Shown here: piece by piece, positions 40,768-49,065 of the stretch
How the letters are laid out: the number at the start of each line of letters is the position of its first letter
Position numbering within the stretch: the first letter of the stretch is position 1
From: Collinsella sp.
GTDB lineage: Bacteria; Actinomycetota; Coriobacteriia; Coriobacteriales; Coriobacteriaceae
Length of the DNA: 64,000 nt
NCBI GenBank assembly: GCA_031292915.1
Contig: JAUMSH010000076.1
Span: 15,671-79,670 of the forward strand
Direction: 5' to 3'
The notes under the pieces: generated by a model
What the model was told of the DNA's origin: nothing
Seen by the model: only the letters and a program-made list of their open reading frames with translations
Databases searched by the model: none
Position numbers and translations under genes: made by a program

Positions 40768-42231
40768 ATGACGAAGACCAAGGCACAGCAAATTATGGCG
40801 GCAACCGAGGTTCGCGCGGCAGACGACGTCACCGCGGCCATCCAGGATATCGCCGCCGAGTTCGAACCCTACATCATCAAGCAGCGCCGGCACTTCCATA
40901 AGCACCCGGAGCTGAGCCTTGCCGAGGAGCGCACGACTTCCGACATCGCCAACCAGCTCGACGCCATGAATATCCCCTACGAGCGCCCGCTCAAGACGGG
41001 CCTGGTAGCGACGCTTCGCGGTACCGCGCCCGATGCCTACCGCGAGGACGGCACGCCGCGCCGCCGCATCCTGCTGCGCGCCGACATCGACGCCCTGCCT
41101 GTCACCGAGCAGACCGGCGAGGAGTTCGCCAGCGTCAACGAGGGCTGCATGCACGCCTGCGGTCACGACTGCCATATCGCCATGATGCTCGGCACGCTGC
41201 AGATTCTGCGCCACATGACCGATGACATCCACGGCGAGATTCGCATCGTATTCCAGCCCAGCGAGGAAAACGGCCAGGGCGCCAAGCTCATGATCGGCAC
41301 GGGCGTACTCGACGGCGTCGACGGCGCCTACGCCACGCACATCTGGAGCGAGGTCGATGCCGGCACCGTAAGCTGCGAGCCCGGCCCGCGCATGGCAAAC
41401 ACCGACTGGTTCCGCATCGACGTCCGCGGCACCTCGTGCCATGGCGCCATGCCCCAGCGCGGCCACGACGCCGTTATGGTTGCCGCCGAAATCGTCAACG
41501 CCCTGCAGACCATCGTCTCGCGCGAGATTAGCCCCTACGAACCCGCCGTCATCACCGTCGGCGAGCTGCATGGCGGCACCGCGCGCAACGTTATCGCCGG
41601 CACGGCGTACCTCGCCGGCACGGTACGCACCTATGGCGACAAGACGCATGAAGAGATGCCCGAACTTATGCGCCGCATCGTGGAGCACACCGCGGCTGCT
41701 CTGGGCGCCGAGGCCGAACTCACCGACTACACCATCGCCAACTACAAGGTCGAAAACGATGCCGCCTCGAGCGAGCGCTGCCGCCAAGCTGTGCTCAAGT
41801 GCCTGGGTCCCGCGGGCGAGGGCCATTACCGCGGTACGCTTTCGGGCGAGGACTTCTCGGAGTACCTGCGCCGCGTACCGGGCGTGCTCGCCTTTGTTGG
41901 CACGCGCAACCCCCAGATTGGCGCCACCTATGCCCAGCACTCCTGCTTCTATAAGATCGACGAGAGCGTGCTCGCCAAGGGCTCCATGGTAGCCGCTCAG
42001 TATGCCATCGACTTTTTGGCCGAGCCCACGCAAGAAGAGCTCGACGGCCCCACGATCGCCGCGGTTGCCGAGACCAATCCCGACCTGGCAGCCAAGCTGC
42101 GCTCTGCCAAGGCAACGGCCGCCGAGGCCCGCGACGCCATGCACGACGCCCGCACCGCCCGCCATGCCGCCATCAAGGGCATCCACGATGCGCGGGCTGC
42201 CGCTCGCCACGAGGAGAAGCGCGACGAGTAG
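40768..42231 (+). CDS. M20-family amidohydrolase/peptidase with a charged C-terminal tail
   Basis: A 487-residue zinc enzyme of the M20D group (HipO/AmhX-like), which hydrolyses N-acyl amino acids or related amides. Metal-site motifs are MHACGHDCHIAMMLG, FQPSEENGQGAKLMIG and the dimerisation-domain GTSCHGAMPQRGHDA. The core ends near residue 415. The remaining 70 residues are an Ala/Arg/His-rich helical tail (SAKATAAEARDAMHDARTAR) absent from ordinary members of about 400 residues. GGAG precedes the ATG at 40768. It ends at a bidirectional terminator. Confidence 0.88.
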   Translation: MTKTKAQQIMAATEVRAADDVTAAIQDIAAEFEPYIIKQRRHFHKHPELSLAEERTTSDIANQLDAMNIPYERPLKTGLVATLRGTAPDAYREDGTPRRRILLRADIDALPVTEQTGEEFASVNEGCMHACGHDCHIAMMLGTLQILRHMTDDIHGEIRIVFQPSEENGQGAKLMIGTGVLDGVDGAYATHIWSEVDAGTVSCEPGPRMANTDWFRIDVRGTSCHGAMPQRGHDAVMVAAEIVNALQTIVSREISPYEPAVITVGELHGGTARNVIAGTAYLAGTVRTYGDKTHEEMPELMRRIVEHTAAALGAEAELTDYTIANYKVENDAASSERCRQAVLKCLGPAGEGHYRGTLSGEDFSEYLRRVPGVLAFVGTRNPQIGATYAQHSCFYKIDESVLAKGSMVAAQYAIDFLAEPTQEELDGPTIAAVAETNPDLAAKLRSAKATAAEARDAMHDARTARHAAIKGIHDARAAARHEEKRDE

Positions 42232-42268
42232 CCGTCACGCCCACCCATAACAACCTGGCCAGAGCAAA

Positions 42269-42303
42269 GCGGGGGCGAACGTTATCTCAACGTTCGCCCC
42301 CGC
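42269..42303. terminator. Terminator between convergent genes
   Basis: A perfect 15-bp stem (GCGGGGGCGAACGTT) with the 5-nt loop ATCTC, lying between the converging M20 and DUF2752 genes. T tracts are short on both sides (TTATG on plus, TTTG on minus). Confidence 0.75.
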
Positions 42304-42337
42304 TTATGTGTCGACCGCTTTTCTAGCGCATCCTCCG

Positions 42338-42835
42338 TTACGACAGGTAAGAGCGAAGGATGGTGAGCCAGCGTGGGGTTTCGAGGTGGATGATATCGGT
42401 GGGAACTCCGGCGGGAGCGTGACCACCAAAGAGCAGGCCCGCGTCTGCCGGGTTGATAAGGCGCACGATCCATACGGCGACGACCAGCACGCACAGAACA
42501 ATAACCGCAATGTCGATGCCACGCTTTAGCTTGCTCGATGCCACCTCCTCGCGCACGAACGCGAGCACAAACGCAATCGGCACCACCCAAAACAGCGGAT
42601 GGTAGGCAAAGGCCGCCGCATAATCGAGGCGCAGTGCTGCCAGCCAGGCCCTCGTCATGCCACATCCCGGACAGGGAATGCCCGTCATCAGGCGAAACAC
42701 GCAGCCGATATCGAGCAGGTAGAGTGCGAGCCAGGCGACAAAGAGCACGCCGATGCAAGAAAGGGCGCGACGAATGAGCTCCGCCGCGCCCTTATGTCCC
42801 TGAGTATTACTCACGACGACTTGATCGTTAGGCAC
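42338..42835 (-). CDS. DUF2752-family membrane protein
   Basis: A 165-residue protein with three predicted membrane helices and the family's signature GIPCPGCGMTRAWLAALRLD, where the CPxCGxTR cysteines follow the first helix. Function is unknown; the cysteine pair suggests metal or redox chemistry at the membrane. The start used is GTG at 42835, which overlaps the preceding gene's stop by 8 bp; a GTG eight codons later is an alternative. It is likely co-translated with the zinc-ribbon DUF4234 protein upstream. Confidence 0.8.
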   Translation of the reverse strand: MPNDQVVVSNTQGHKGAAELIRRALSCIGVLFVAWLALYLLDIGCVFRLMTGIPCPGCGMTRAWLAALRLDYAAAFAYHPLFWVVPIAFVLAFVREEVASSKLKRGIDIAVIVLCVLVVAVWIVRLINPADAGLLFGGHAPAGVPTDIIHLETPRWLTILRSYLS

Positions 42836-43505
42836 GCACGCCGAGACGGGTGTTGTAGACCGTAGCCATTGCGTTGGTGTTCTTGATGATGATGTTCATG
42901 GCAAAGATGGGACCAAGGCCGCACAGGAGCGCACCGACAATCTGCCACATAAGAATGGTGGTGCCGTTCTCCTGGAACACCAGGCCATAGCGAGGGGCGT
43001 TGGCCTGCAGGCGGTTACCGATCTTATAGTACCAGTAGAGGGCATAGAAACCGCAGGTCACAAACGACAGCAAGATGAACGCGGCAATGCCCGGCGTGAA
43101 ATCGCCATCCTCCTGGCACATGGTATTGATGTCGCGAGCCAGGCAGTAGAGGAAGTAATACGAATAGATGCCGCAGGTCACGATAGAAAGCAGGAGCCAG
43201 CCAATCACGCTACGGTCGGTCTTAATCGGAGCATAGCCCATCGGGGCAGGTGCAGGCTGCTGAACGTACTGCTGCTGCCCGGCGTACTGCTGCTGCCCGG
43301 CGTATTGCTGCTGAGGCTGAGGCTGAACTGCCTGAACCGGAGTGGGCTGAATCTGCGTGGGCTGCGGAGCAGGCTGGGGCTGAGGTGCAGGCTGTGGCGC
43401 GGGCTGCGGAGCAGGAGCAGCGGAAGCGGCACCGACGGCAGAACCGCAGACGGGGCAGAATTTGGCATCATCCGAAATGGGAGAACCACAAGTGGGACAG
43501 AACAT
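42828..43505 (-). CDS. Zinc-ribbon, Gln/Pro-rich linker and DUF4234 membrane protein
   Basis: A 225-residue protein. Residues 1-25 form a zinc ribbon (MFCPTCGSPISDDAKFCPVC). Residues 28-95 are a low-complexity linker of PAPQP and YAGQQQ repeats. Residues 100-225 carry four hydrophobic segments of the DUF4234 type (GWLLLSIVTCGIYSYYFLY, AFILLSFVTCGFYALYWYYK), a repeated CGxYxxYw pattern. Function is unknown. AAGGAGAGG supports the start at 43505. A TGTTGCGCAACA palindrome lies 75 bp upstream. Confidence 0.85.
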   Translation of the reverse strand: MFCPTCGSPISDDAKFCPVCGSAVGAASAAPAPQPAPQPAPQPQPAPQPTQIQPTPVQAVQPQPQQQYAGQQQYAGQQQYVQQPAPAPMGYAPIKTDRSVIGWLLLSIVTCGIYSYYFLYCLARDINTMCQEDGDFTPGIAAFILLSFVTCGFYALYWYYKIGNRLQANAPRYGLVFQENGTTILMWQIVGALLCGLGPIFAMNIIIKNTNAMATVYNTRLGVRA

Positions 43506-43580
43506 AAGCCTCTCCTTTTCCTAAGGCGTTGCACGCCTTCAAACCTTACACGTCTATGTTCTCAACAATAGCCGCGACGT

Positions 43581-43597
43581 TGTTGCGCAACATTGGC
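43581..43597 (-). promoter_or_regulatory. Shared palindromic element, copy 1 (upstream of the DUF4234 gene)
   Basis: The 12-bp perfect palindrome TGTTGCGCAACA with flank TTGGC is repeated exactly at 59850-59866. Both copies lie 65-75 bp upstream of a start codon on the minus strand, a position fitting an operator or activator site. Confidence 0.5.
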
Positions 43598-43700
43598 CAA
43601 TTTCCGAGAAATTTTGCTGCAACCGTTTTCCCAGGCATTTTCTTGCTTTCGCAATAGAAAAAGGCACCCCGGGCTCAGTTGCCCAGGGCGCCTCGACCGA

Positions 43701-45062
43701 CTATTCGGTTTGATTGTTTTCGGCAGCAGGATTATCGCCCGGCTCATCCGCCGGCGTGGCAAGGGCATCCCAATCGGGCTCCGCAGGCGTCGCCTCGGGC
43801 GCCGGTGCAGGTGCAGGTGCCGGGGCAGGTGCAGGAGCGGGTGCAGGGGCAGGTGCCGGAGCAGGTGCAGGGGCAGGTGCCGGAGCAGGCGCAGCACCAG
43901 TGGCGGCCGTGGGATTGAATCCCGCAGGAGCAGGCTTCCTCTCACCCGGGAGCACAAACGTCAGGACGTCGTCGGTATCCTCGTCGGACCACTCGCTGGC
44001 ATGGCGTGCCGCCCAATAGCCAACGGCGCGATACTTGAGCATCTTGCCAAACACAGTCAGGAACACCGTGACAAAGGCAACGATCATCAAGAACAGAATG
44101 AGCGTGATGCCGCCGCCCTCGATGATTGCCTCTATGCCCGACGGGCGAGAATAGTAGCCATAATAGCCGTAGCTGCTAATTTCCAGCTCGGCGATAAAGC
44201 CAAAGAGGGCAGTGAAGACCCACGTGATAATGTTCGACACGATGCCCGTCAAAAACTCGGGAAGAATCGAGGCGCAGAACAGCTTGCCCAGGTTGGCCTT
44301 ATAGGACTTCCAAACCTTCTCGAGCGAGAACGCGCTTTCCACGCGCCCCGCGACGGCAAAGTGCATCACGGCAGCATCGCCAAACATCTTAAAGAAGATG
44401 CCCAGTACCACCGACACGATCATGGCAAAGACGAGCAGGCCCATCGACCCGATGAGTGCGCCCTCGAGGCCGCTCGAACCGAAGTAATAGTACGAACCAA
44501 CGGCACCGATCACAGCGCTCTCAAGCACCGAGAACACCACGCCAATCACCGGAATAATGGCCACGAACTCGAGCACACCGGTAATGACAGACGAGAAAAT
44601 GCCCAATCCAAACGAGGTCGAGCGCAGCAGCGGACGCTCCATGCCGTTATCATCCTTGAGCGACAGGTCACGACCCCACTCGATGGCAAAGCCCGCGCCG
44701 CACACGCTTGCCACGTACGCGAGCAAAAAGCCAATGGCCGCTGCGATACCGCCGATAACGGGGATAAACAGCACCAGCACCGAGACAACACAGATCAGCG
44801 CCGGCAAAAAGGCGATTTGGCATACGCGAACCAAGGCGCCGGGAACCTTGAGCATGTCGTTGAAGGCCTGAGCCATGCAACCCTTGGGCGCGTTCATAGC
44901 CGGCTGGGGCGCAACGAACGGCTGCGGCTGCGGCTGGGCAAACGGCTGAGGTTGAGCTTGCGGAGCGGGGCCGGCGGCCTTGACCTCGTTATTAGGGGCA
45001 CCACACACGCCGCAGAACTTGTCGTTATCGCCCATGGGGGCGCCACACTGCGAACAGAACAT
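43701..45062 (-). CDS. Zinc-ribbon multi-pass membrane protein with (Ala-Pro)n tail
   Basis: A 453-residue protein starting with a zinc ribbon (MFCSQCGAPMGDNDKFCGVCGAPN), a Pro/Gln linker (PQAQPQPFAQPQPQPF), then about six membrane helices from residue 75 to 370, in the style of DUF4013 proteins. The C-terminus carries a long alternating Ala-Pro run, residues about 390-425, and an acidic end. The AP run is encoded by a GCAGGTGC-like DNA repeat at about 43795-43890. The start at 45062 has AAGGG nine bases upstream. It is separate from, but clearly similar in head design to, the DUF4234 protein downstream. Confidence 0.8.
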   Translation of the reverse strand: MFCSQCGAPMGDNDKFCGVCGAPNNEVKAAGPAPQAQPQPFAQPQPQPFVAPQPAMNAPKGCMAQAFNDMLKVPGALVRVCQIAFLPALICVVSVLVLFIPVIGGIAAAIGFLLAYVASVCGAGFAIEWGRDLSLKDDNGMERPLLRSTSFGLGIFSSVITGVLEFVAIIPVIGVVFSVLESAVIGAVGSYYYFGSSGLEGALIGSMGLLVFAMIVSVVLGIFFKMFGDAAVMHFAVAGRVESAFSLEKVWKSYKANLGKLFCASILPEFLTGIVSNIITWVFTALFGFIAELEISSYGYYGYYSRPSGIEAIIEGGGITLILFLMIVAFVTVFLTVFGKMLKYRAVGYWAARHASEWSDEDTDDVLTFVLPGERKPAPAGFNPTAATGAAPAPAPAPAPAPAPAPAPAPAPAPAPAPAPAPEATPAEPDWDALATPADEPGDNPAAENNQTE

Positions 45063-45213
45063 CGAAATCATCCCTTCGTATCTAAAGCAAATCACCTGGA
45101 TCGCAAACGATGTCTTTGGCAACATTATCGCCTAATGTGGGGACAAATACCCCAAGATGACCGATTTGCAACGTGGGTGGCTTTATTCCAATGATTCGAA
45201 GGGTACATCCGCG

Positions 45214-46236
45214 CTAGTTCGTGCCGCGGAAGCCCTTGCCGACGATTTCGGAGCTATCGACGATGGTGATGAAGGCGCCAGGGTCAATCTCGCGGGCATA
45301 GCGGCGCAGTTGCACTGCCTCGCGACGGCTCAGCACGCTCATGATCACCGTGACGCACTTGCCCGAGAAAGCGCCGTAGCCACGGCTGATCGTTGCCGTG
45401 CGGTTGAGATGCTTGACAATAAACTCCTCGACTTTAAGGGGCTCGGAGCAAATGATCGTGCAGACCTTACGAAGGTGAATGCTCTCGATAGCCTTGTCGA
45501 CCACAAGCGTCTTGGCAAACAGACCGAGCACGCAGTACAGACCGACGCGCGGGCCATACAGGAAAGCCGCGATGGTCACGATGCCGATATCGACCAGCAA
45601 CAGGGCACGGCCGATCTCAAGCGTCGTGCGGCGTTTGAGAATCATGGCAAGGATGTCGGTACCGCCCGTCGAGGCGCCAATGTCAAAGACAATGGCACTG
45701 CCCAGCGCCGGCAAGATGACGGCAAAACACAGGTCGAGCCACATATCGCCCGTCATCGAAACATCCGTCGGAATGAAGAGCTCAAACAGCGAGACGTAGG
45801 CCGAAAGCGCAAACGAGGCAAAGACACTCCAAAGGATTGCCTTGCGCTCCAAAAAGATAAAACCCAGGATGACCAGGACCGCGTTGATAATCCACATAAA
45901 GACGCCGACGGGCAGAGTCGGGAACAGCGTAGAAAGAATGACCGACACGCCCGAGGTGCCGCCGAAGGCAAAGTGATTGGGGGTTTTAAAGGCCACGATG
46001 GCAAAGGCCGTGAGGACCAGGCCCAGATTGAGCTCGGCAAAAAAGCGCGGAAAGCCTGGTTCCTGGCTGCGCTTGCGGCCGGCACGCTCGCCACGTTCGA
46101 TATCCTCGCGACCGACAACGCGCTCCATCGGCACCACCGGAGGACGATGCATCTCCTCGGCGGCACGCGACGCCGCCTCTGCCGCAGCGGCTTCAATCGC
46201 CCATGCCTTGCTTTCGGTCTCGTGTTCGTCGGCCAT
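45214..46236 (-). CDS. YitT-family membrane protein (DUF161 + DUF2179)
   Basis: A 340-residue protein with a charged Ala/Glu-rich cytoplasmic N-terminus (1-65), five or six membrane helices of the YitT type (FGGTSGVSVILSTLFP, DIGASTGGTDILAMIL with the GGT motifs), and a C-terminal DUF2179 soluble domain (ICSEPLKVEEFIVKHLNRTATISRGYGAFSGKCVTVIM). The family's transport function is not established. The N-terminal extension is longer than usual. It is a single gene. Confidence 0.9.
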   Translation of the reverse strand: MADEHETESKAWAIEAAAAEAASRAAEEMHRPPVVPMERVVGREDIERGERAGRKRSQEPGFPRFFAELNLGLVLTAFAIVAFKTPNHFAFGGTSGVSVILSTLFPTLPVGVFMWIINAVLVILGFIFLERKAILWSVFASFALSAYVSLFELFIPTDVSMTGDMWLDLCFAVILPALGSAIVFDIGASTGGTDILAMILKRRTTLEIGRALLLVDIGIVTIAAFLYGPRVGLYCVLGLFAKTLVVDKAIESIHLRKVCTIICSEPLKVEEFIVKHLNRTATISRGYGAFSGKCVTVIMSVLSRREAVQLRRYAREIDPGAFITIVDSSEIVGKGFRGTN

Positions 46237-46348
46237 TACGGCAACCCCTCGTTAACAATTTGGAAACAATGCGCCCATTAGGGTAACGCGGAACGCGAAG
46301 ATTGCAACCCTTAGTTAGACGAGCGGTATGCCTGCATCGGGGGCATAT

Positions 46349-46390
46349 AGAAAACGGTCGACCGCACTTTTGCTTGCGCGGTCGACCGTT
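46349..46390 (-). terminator. Intrinsic terminator of the amaP-DUF2273-asp23 operon
   Basis: The perfect 13-bp stem AACGGTCGACCGC with a 12-nt loop is followed by TTTTC on the minus strand. It lies 19 bp beyond the family A hairpin that overlaps the asp23 stop. Confidence 0.8.
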
Positions 46391-46408
46391 TAGCGTTTTC
46401 GCAGGTAA

Positions 46409-46445
46409 AACCTATCGAAACAAACCTGTCCCTATTTGGTAGGTT
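46409..46445 (-). repeat. Family A conserved-loop hairpin, copy 3 (overlapping the asp23 stop)
   Basis: Minus-strand arms AACCTACCAAAT and TTTCGATAGGTT, imperfectly paired, flank AGGGACAGGTTTG. The asp23 stop codon is part of the element. Confidence 0.75.
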
Positions 46446-46968
46446 ACTCGTGCTGGCTGGTGCGGTGCTCGTACTCCTCGGGGGTGATGACATCCTCGAT
46501 GCGCAGGTTGACGCCTGCCACCTCAAGGCCGGTCATCGCGGCCAGACGCTCGGTGACGCGCGCCTTAACGTCGTCAAAGATCGCAGGCGCATAGGCACCG
46601 TACTCGATGATGACCGAGATATTGACGACCACGCGGTTGTCGTCGGTGACCTCGACCGTCACGCCCTTGGTCAGGTTCTCGGCACCAAACTGTTCCTGCA
46701 CAAAGTGCATAAGGTTGCCCTTCATGCCCAGGACGTGCGGCACCTCGCGGGTGGCCATGGCGACGATCTTCTCGATCACGCCGTTGGAATAGGTCAGCGA
46801 GTCCTCGGACTCGTCCGCCTCCTCGTCCATCTCCTCGTTGTCCTCGTCCGTATCGGACTCGGCCTCGACGAGTGCCTCGTCCTCGAGCGTCACGTCCCCG
46901 GCATCGGCGACGGCCTCATTCGCCTCGAGCTCGGTATCGGCCACATCGACCTTCGTGTTAAAAGCCAT
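46444..46968 (-). CDS. Asp23/Gls24-family envelope stress protein
   Basis: A 174-residue soluble protein of the alkaline shock family. The conserved domain is residues 57-170 (SLTYSNGVIEKIVAMATREVPHVLG, GVTVEVTDDNRVVVNISVIIEYG, VNLRIEDVITPEE). The first 55 residues are an acidic tail (DTDEDNEEMDEEADESED). In Staphylococcus aureus Asp23 is held at the membrane by AmaP; an AmaP homologue and a DUF2273 protein precede it here, so the same module is present. GGAGG supports the start. Confidence 0.9.
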   Translation of the reverse strand: MAFNTKVDVADTELEANEAVADAGDVTLEDEALVEAESDTDEDNEEMDEEADESEDSLTYSNGVIEKIVAMATREVPHVLGMKGNLMHFVQEQFGAENLTKGVTVEVTDDNRVVVNISVIIEYGAYAPAIFDDVKARVTERLAAMTGLEVAGVNLRIEDVITPEEYEHRTSQHE

Positions 46969-47012
46969 GGTTCCTCCTTATGCCTGCCGCAGATGCGACA
47001 GTCGAATTCATA

Positions 47013-47390
47013 TTAGCGGCCGCTAAACAGACGGCCGAAGAAGTTGACGATACCGTTCTCGCCGTCGCGAATCTGGCCGATCACGGCGCCGATCAGCACA
47101 AAGAATGCGATGACGAGCGTGTCCCACAGACCCAACGTAAGTACCAGCACGGCGAGGATAAAGCCTGCCAAGGCGCCGAGCGTAGTATTGGGGTGGCGCA
47201 CGGCGTAGCTCCAGATAGCAGCGCCCGTACCTTTGATGAGACCCATGGCCTCGTCAAAGTCGTTGGCGGCGCTGTCGTGCTGCTCGCCGGCCTCGGGCTT
47301 GGTGTCGGCGGACTCGCCTGCCGGCGTAGCGTTCTGGTCGATCGTCAGGCGCGGCGTGCGGGCGGTCTTGTCTTGGTTGGTATCACTCAC
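47013..47390 (-). CDS. DUF2273 small membrane protein
   Basis: A 125-residue protein: an acidic soluble N-terminus (1-60), then two close membrane helices (TTLGALAGFILAVLVLTLGLW and TLVIAFFVLIGAVIGQI) and a short FFGRLFSGR tail, the DUF2273 pattern. The family nearly always travels with Asp23 and AmaP. The start is GTG at 47390; it overlaps the amaP stop by 8 bp (GTGAGTGA) and has GGAGG upstream. Longer readings of this frame lie inside amaP and are not real. Confidence 0.85.
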   Translation of the reverse strand: MSDTNQDKTARTPRLTIDQNATPAGESADTKPEAGEQHDSAANDFDEAMGLIKGTGAAIWSYAVRHPNTTLGALAGFILAVLVLTLGLWDTLVIAFFVLIGAVIGQIRDGENGIVNFFGRLFSGR

Positions 47391-47928
47391 CGGAAACCTC
47401 CACGGTCTGGACGGTAGTCTTGGACGGCAAAAAACGGACGCGCGCGGTCGTGCCCGGCGTGCCGAGCATGGTGTCGCAGGCCTTCTCGATGCGCTGCTGC
47501 ATCGCGGCTGCAAGGGAGGCCACGTCCCGGTCGTCGAGCGCGATGGCTTCGACCTTAAAACGAACGCGCGATTCGTCGGAGCCTTGAACGCGCGCCTCGA
47601 TATGCTCAACCATCACGCGATCATCGCACTCTGCCGCGGCACGGGCGCACGAGGAAAGCGCTGCGAGCGTGACCTCGATATTGCGCTCCCCCGCCGGATG
47701 CACGCAGGACGGCTCGCGGCGCGCGAACATCAGGCGGAAAAAACCGATGAGCACGCCAAGTGCCACAATAGCGGCGCACACCGTAACGACGACGCGAGGC
47801 ATGGTGTCACGCAACAGCAGCATAAAGCGATACGTATACGGTCCCCAGAACTGGCAGGCAAGCGTACCCAGCGCCACGATGGCGGCGGCAAGATACACGA
47901 TCGCTAGGGCTCGTTTGAGTACGCGCAC
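47383..47928 (-). CDS. amaP: Alkaline shock response membrane anchor protein AmaP-like
   Basis: A 181-residue protein with two N-terminal membrane helices (LKRALAIVYLAAAIVALGTLACQFWG, then VVVTVCAAIVALGVLIGFFRLMFA) and a C-terminal Asp23-like domain (NIEVTLAALSSCARAAAECDDRVMVEHIEARV). AmaP binds Asp23 at the membrane. The start proposed is GTG at 47928, five bases after GAAGGGAG; ATG codons at 47976 and 47979 give longer versions but have no ribosome-binding site and run into a terminator. It is the first gene of the three-gene operon. Confidence 0.82.
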   Translation of the reverse strand: MRVLKRALAIVYLAAAIVALGTLACQFWGPYTYRFMLLLRDTMPRVVVTVCAAIVALGVLIGFFRLMFARREPSCVHPAGERNIEVTLAALSSCARAAAECDDRVMVEHIEARVQGSDESRVRFKVEAIALDDRDVASLAAAMQQRIEKACDTMLGTPGTTARVRFLPSKTTVQTVEVSGE

Positions 47929-47981
47929 GCGCGCTCCCTTCAGGTTTCGGTCCACAGAATGCAAAACGGCTCGCATCATTA

Positions 47982-48024
47982 TAAAAGAGCCGGGTCCGGT
48001 GCTGTACGCACGCGGATCCGGCTC
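47982..48024 (-). terminator. Intrinsic terminator of yebC
   Basis: A 12-bp stem with a GAGCCGG/CCGGCTC base is followed by TTTTATAAT on the minus strand, 70 bp past the yebC stop. The TATAAT may also serve as the -10 box of the amaP operon. Confidence 0.82.
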
Positions 48025-48093
48025 ATCTATTCCACGAGGCTTGCATGCTCGCTTCATTATGCCCAGATATGCACGGCTTAACCCGTGCAGGCG

Positions 48094-48900
48094 CTACTCC
48101 TCCTCGAGGGCAGCGATGACCTCGTCGGTCATGTCCATGGTGCTGTAGACGTCCTGGACGTCGTCGAGCTCCTCGAGACGGTCGATGAGGCGCTGGACCT
48201 TCTTGGCGTCGGTACCGGAGACCTCGGTCGGGGTAGTCGGGACCATGGTGGTCTCGGAGCCCTTGACCTGGACGCCCTGCTCCTCGAGCGCCTTGGAGAC
48301 AGCCATGACGTCGTTAGCAGCGGTCCAGACGATCCACTCCTCGCCGGCGTCCTCGTAGTCCTCGCCACCGGCCTCGGCGATGGCCATCATGAACTCATCC
48401 TCGTCACCGGCAGGACCGTTGGCGATCATGGTCTCCTTCTTGGCGTTCTCGTCCAGGATCTCCTTGGCGACGACGATCTGGCCCTTGCGCTCAAACTGGA
48501 AGGCGACGGAGCCCGAGGTGCCCAGGTTGCCACCAGCGTGGGAGAAGGCGGAACGGACATCGGCGGCAGTGCGGTTGCGGTTGTCGGTCAGGCAGTCAAC
48601 GTAGACGGCGACACCGGCGGGACCATAGCCCTCGTACACGATGTTCTCGTAGACAGCGGCGTCGGCACCCGAACCGAAGGCCTTGTCGATAGCGGACTTG
48701 ATCTTGTCCTTGGGCATGGACTGGGCCTTGGCCTTAGCAACAGCAGCAGCGAGGCTGGCGTTGTTCTCAGGCAGCGGGTCGCCGCCGAGACGGGCAGCAA
48801 CGGTGATGTTGCGGCTCAGCTTGGAGAAGAGGGCGGAACGCTTGGCGTCCTGCGCGCCCTTACGATGCTTGGTTGTGGCCCACTTAGAGTGTCCGGACAT
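48094..48900 (-). CDS. YebC/PmpR-family protein
   Basis: A 268-residue protein matching YebC from MSGHSKWATTKHRKGAQDAKRSALFSKLSRNI through the three-domain core (IYEGYGPAGVAVYVDCLTDNRNRTAADVRSAF) to the C-terminus. Family members were described as transcriptional regulators and, in recent work, as factors that relieve ribosome stalling on difficult sequences such as proline runs. The C-terminus is about 20 residues longer than E. coli YebC. It is usually followed by ruvC, which is not the case here. Confidence 0.92.
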   Translation of the reverse strand: MSGHSKWATTKHRKGAQDAKRSALFSKLSRNITVAARLGGDPLPENNASLAAAVAKAKAQSMPKDKIKSAIDKAFGSGADAAVYENIVYEGYGPAGVAVYVDCLTDNRNRTAADVRSAFSHAGGNLGTSGSVAFQFERKGQIVVAKEILDENAKKETMIANGPAGDEDEFMMAIAEAGGEDYEDAGEEWIVWTAANDVMAVSKALEEQGVQVKGSETTMVPTTPTEVSGTDAKKVQRLIDRLEELDDVQDVYSTMDMTDEVIAALEEE

Positions 48901-49031
48901 ACGTGTCTCCTATCGGTTTCGACCTAAAGCCCAGCGCAGATGCTCGGGCAATATAAACAAACGTCGTTATGATATACCTACTGGCCTGCGAGATAAACCC
49001 CAAAATGAAGGCGTCGTGATGATGCAGCCCC

Positions 49032-49064
49032 TTGGTGCAAAGTAACCTGTCCCCTTTGCACCAA
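49032..49064 (-). repeat. Family A conserved-loop hairpin, copy 4 (after the DUF6020 gene)
   Basis: Perfect minus-strand arms TTGGTGCAAAG and CTTTGCACCAA enclose GGGACAGGTTA, starting one base past the stop codon. The stem is the one found after thrE. Confidence 0.85.
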
Positions 49065-49065
49065 A

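Noticed and set aside
38962..42210. A single minus-strand reading frame of 1082 codons covering both amidohydrolase regions
   Set aside because: Only the part from 40599 downward resembles an amidohydrolase. The upper part is antisense to the well-supported plus-strand M20 gene and resembles nothing.
43263..43313. Short tandem DNA repeat, possible CRISPR
   Set aside because: It encodes the YAGQQQ repeats in frame in the DUF4234 protein. Units are far too short, without spacers; the GCAGGTGC-type repeat near 43800 likewise encodes Ala-Pro.
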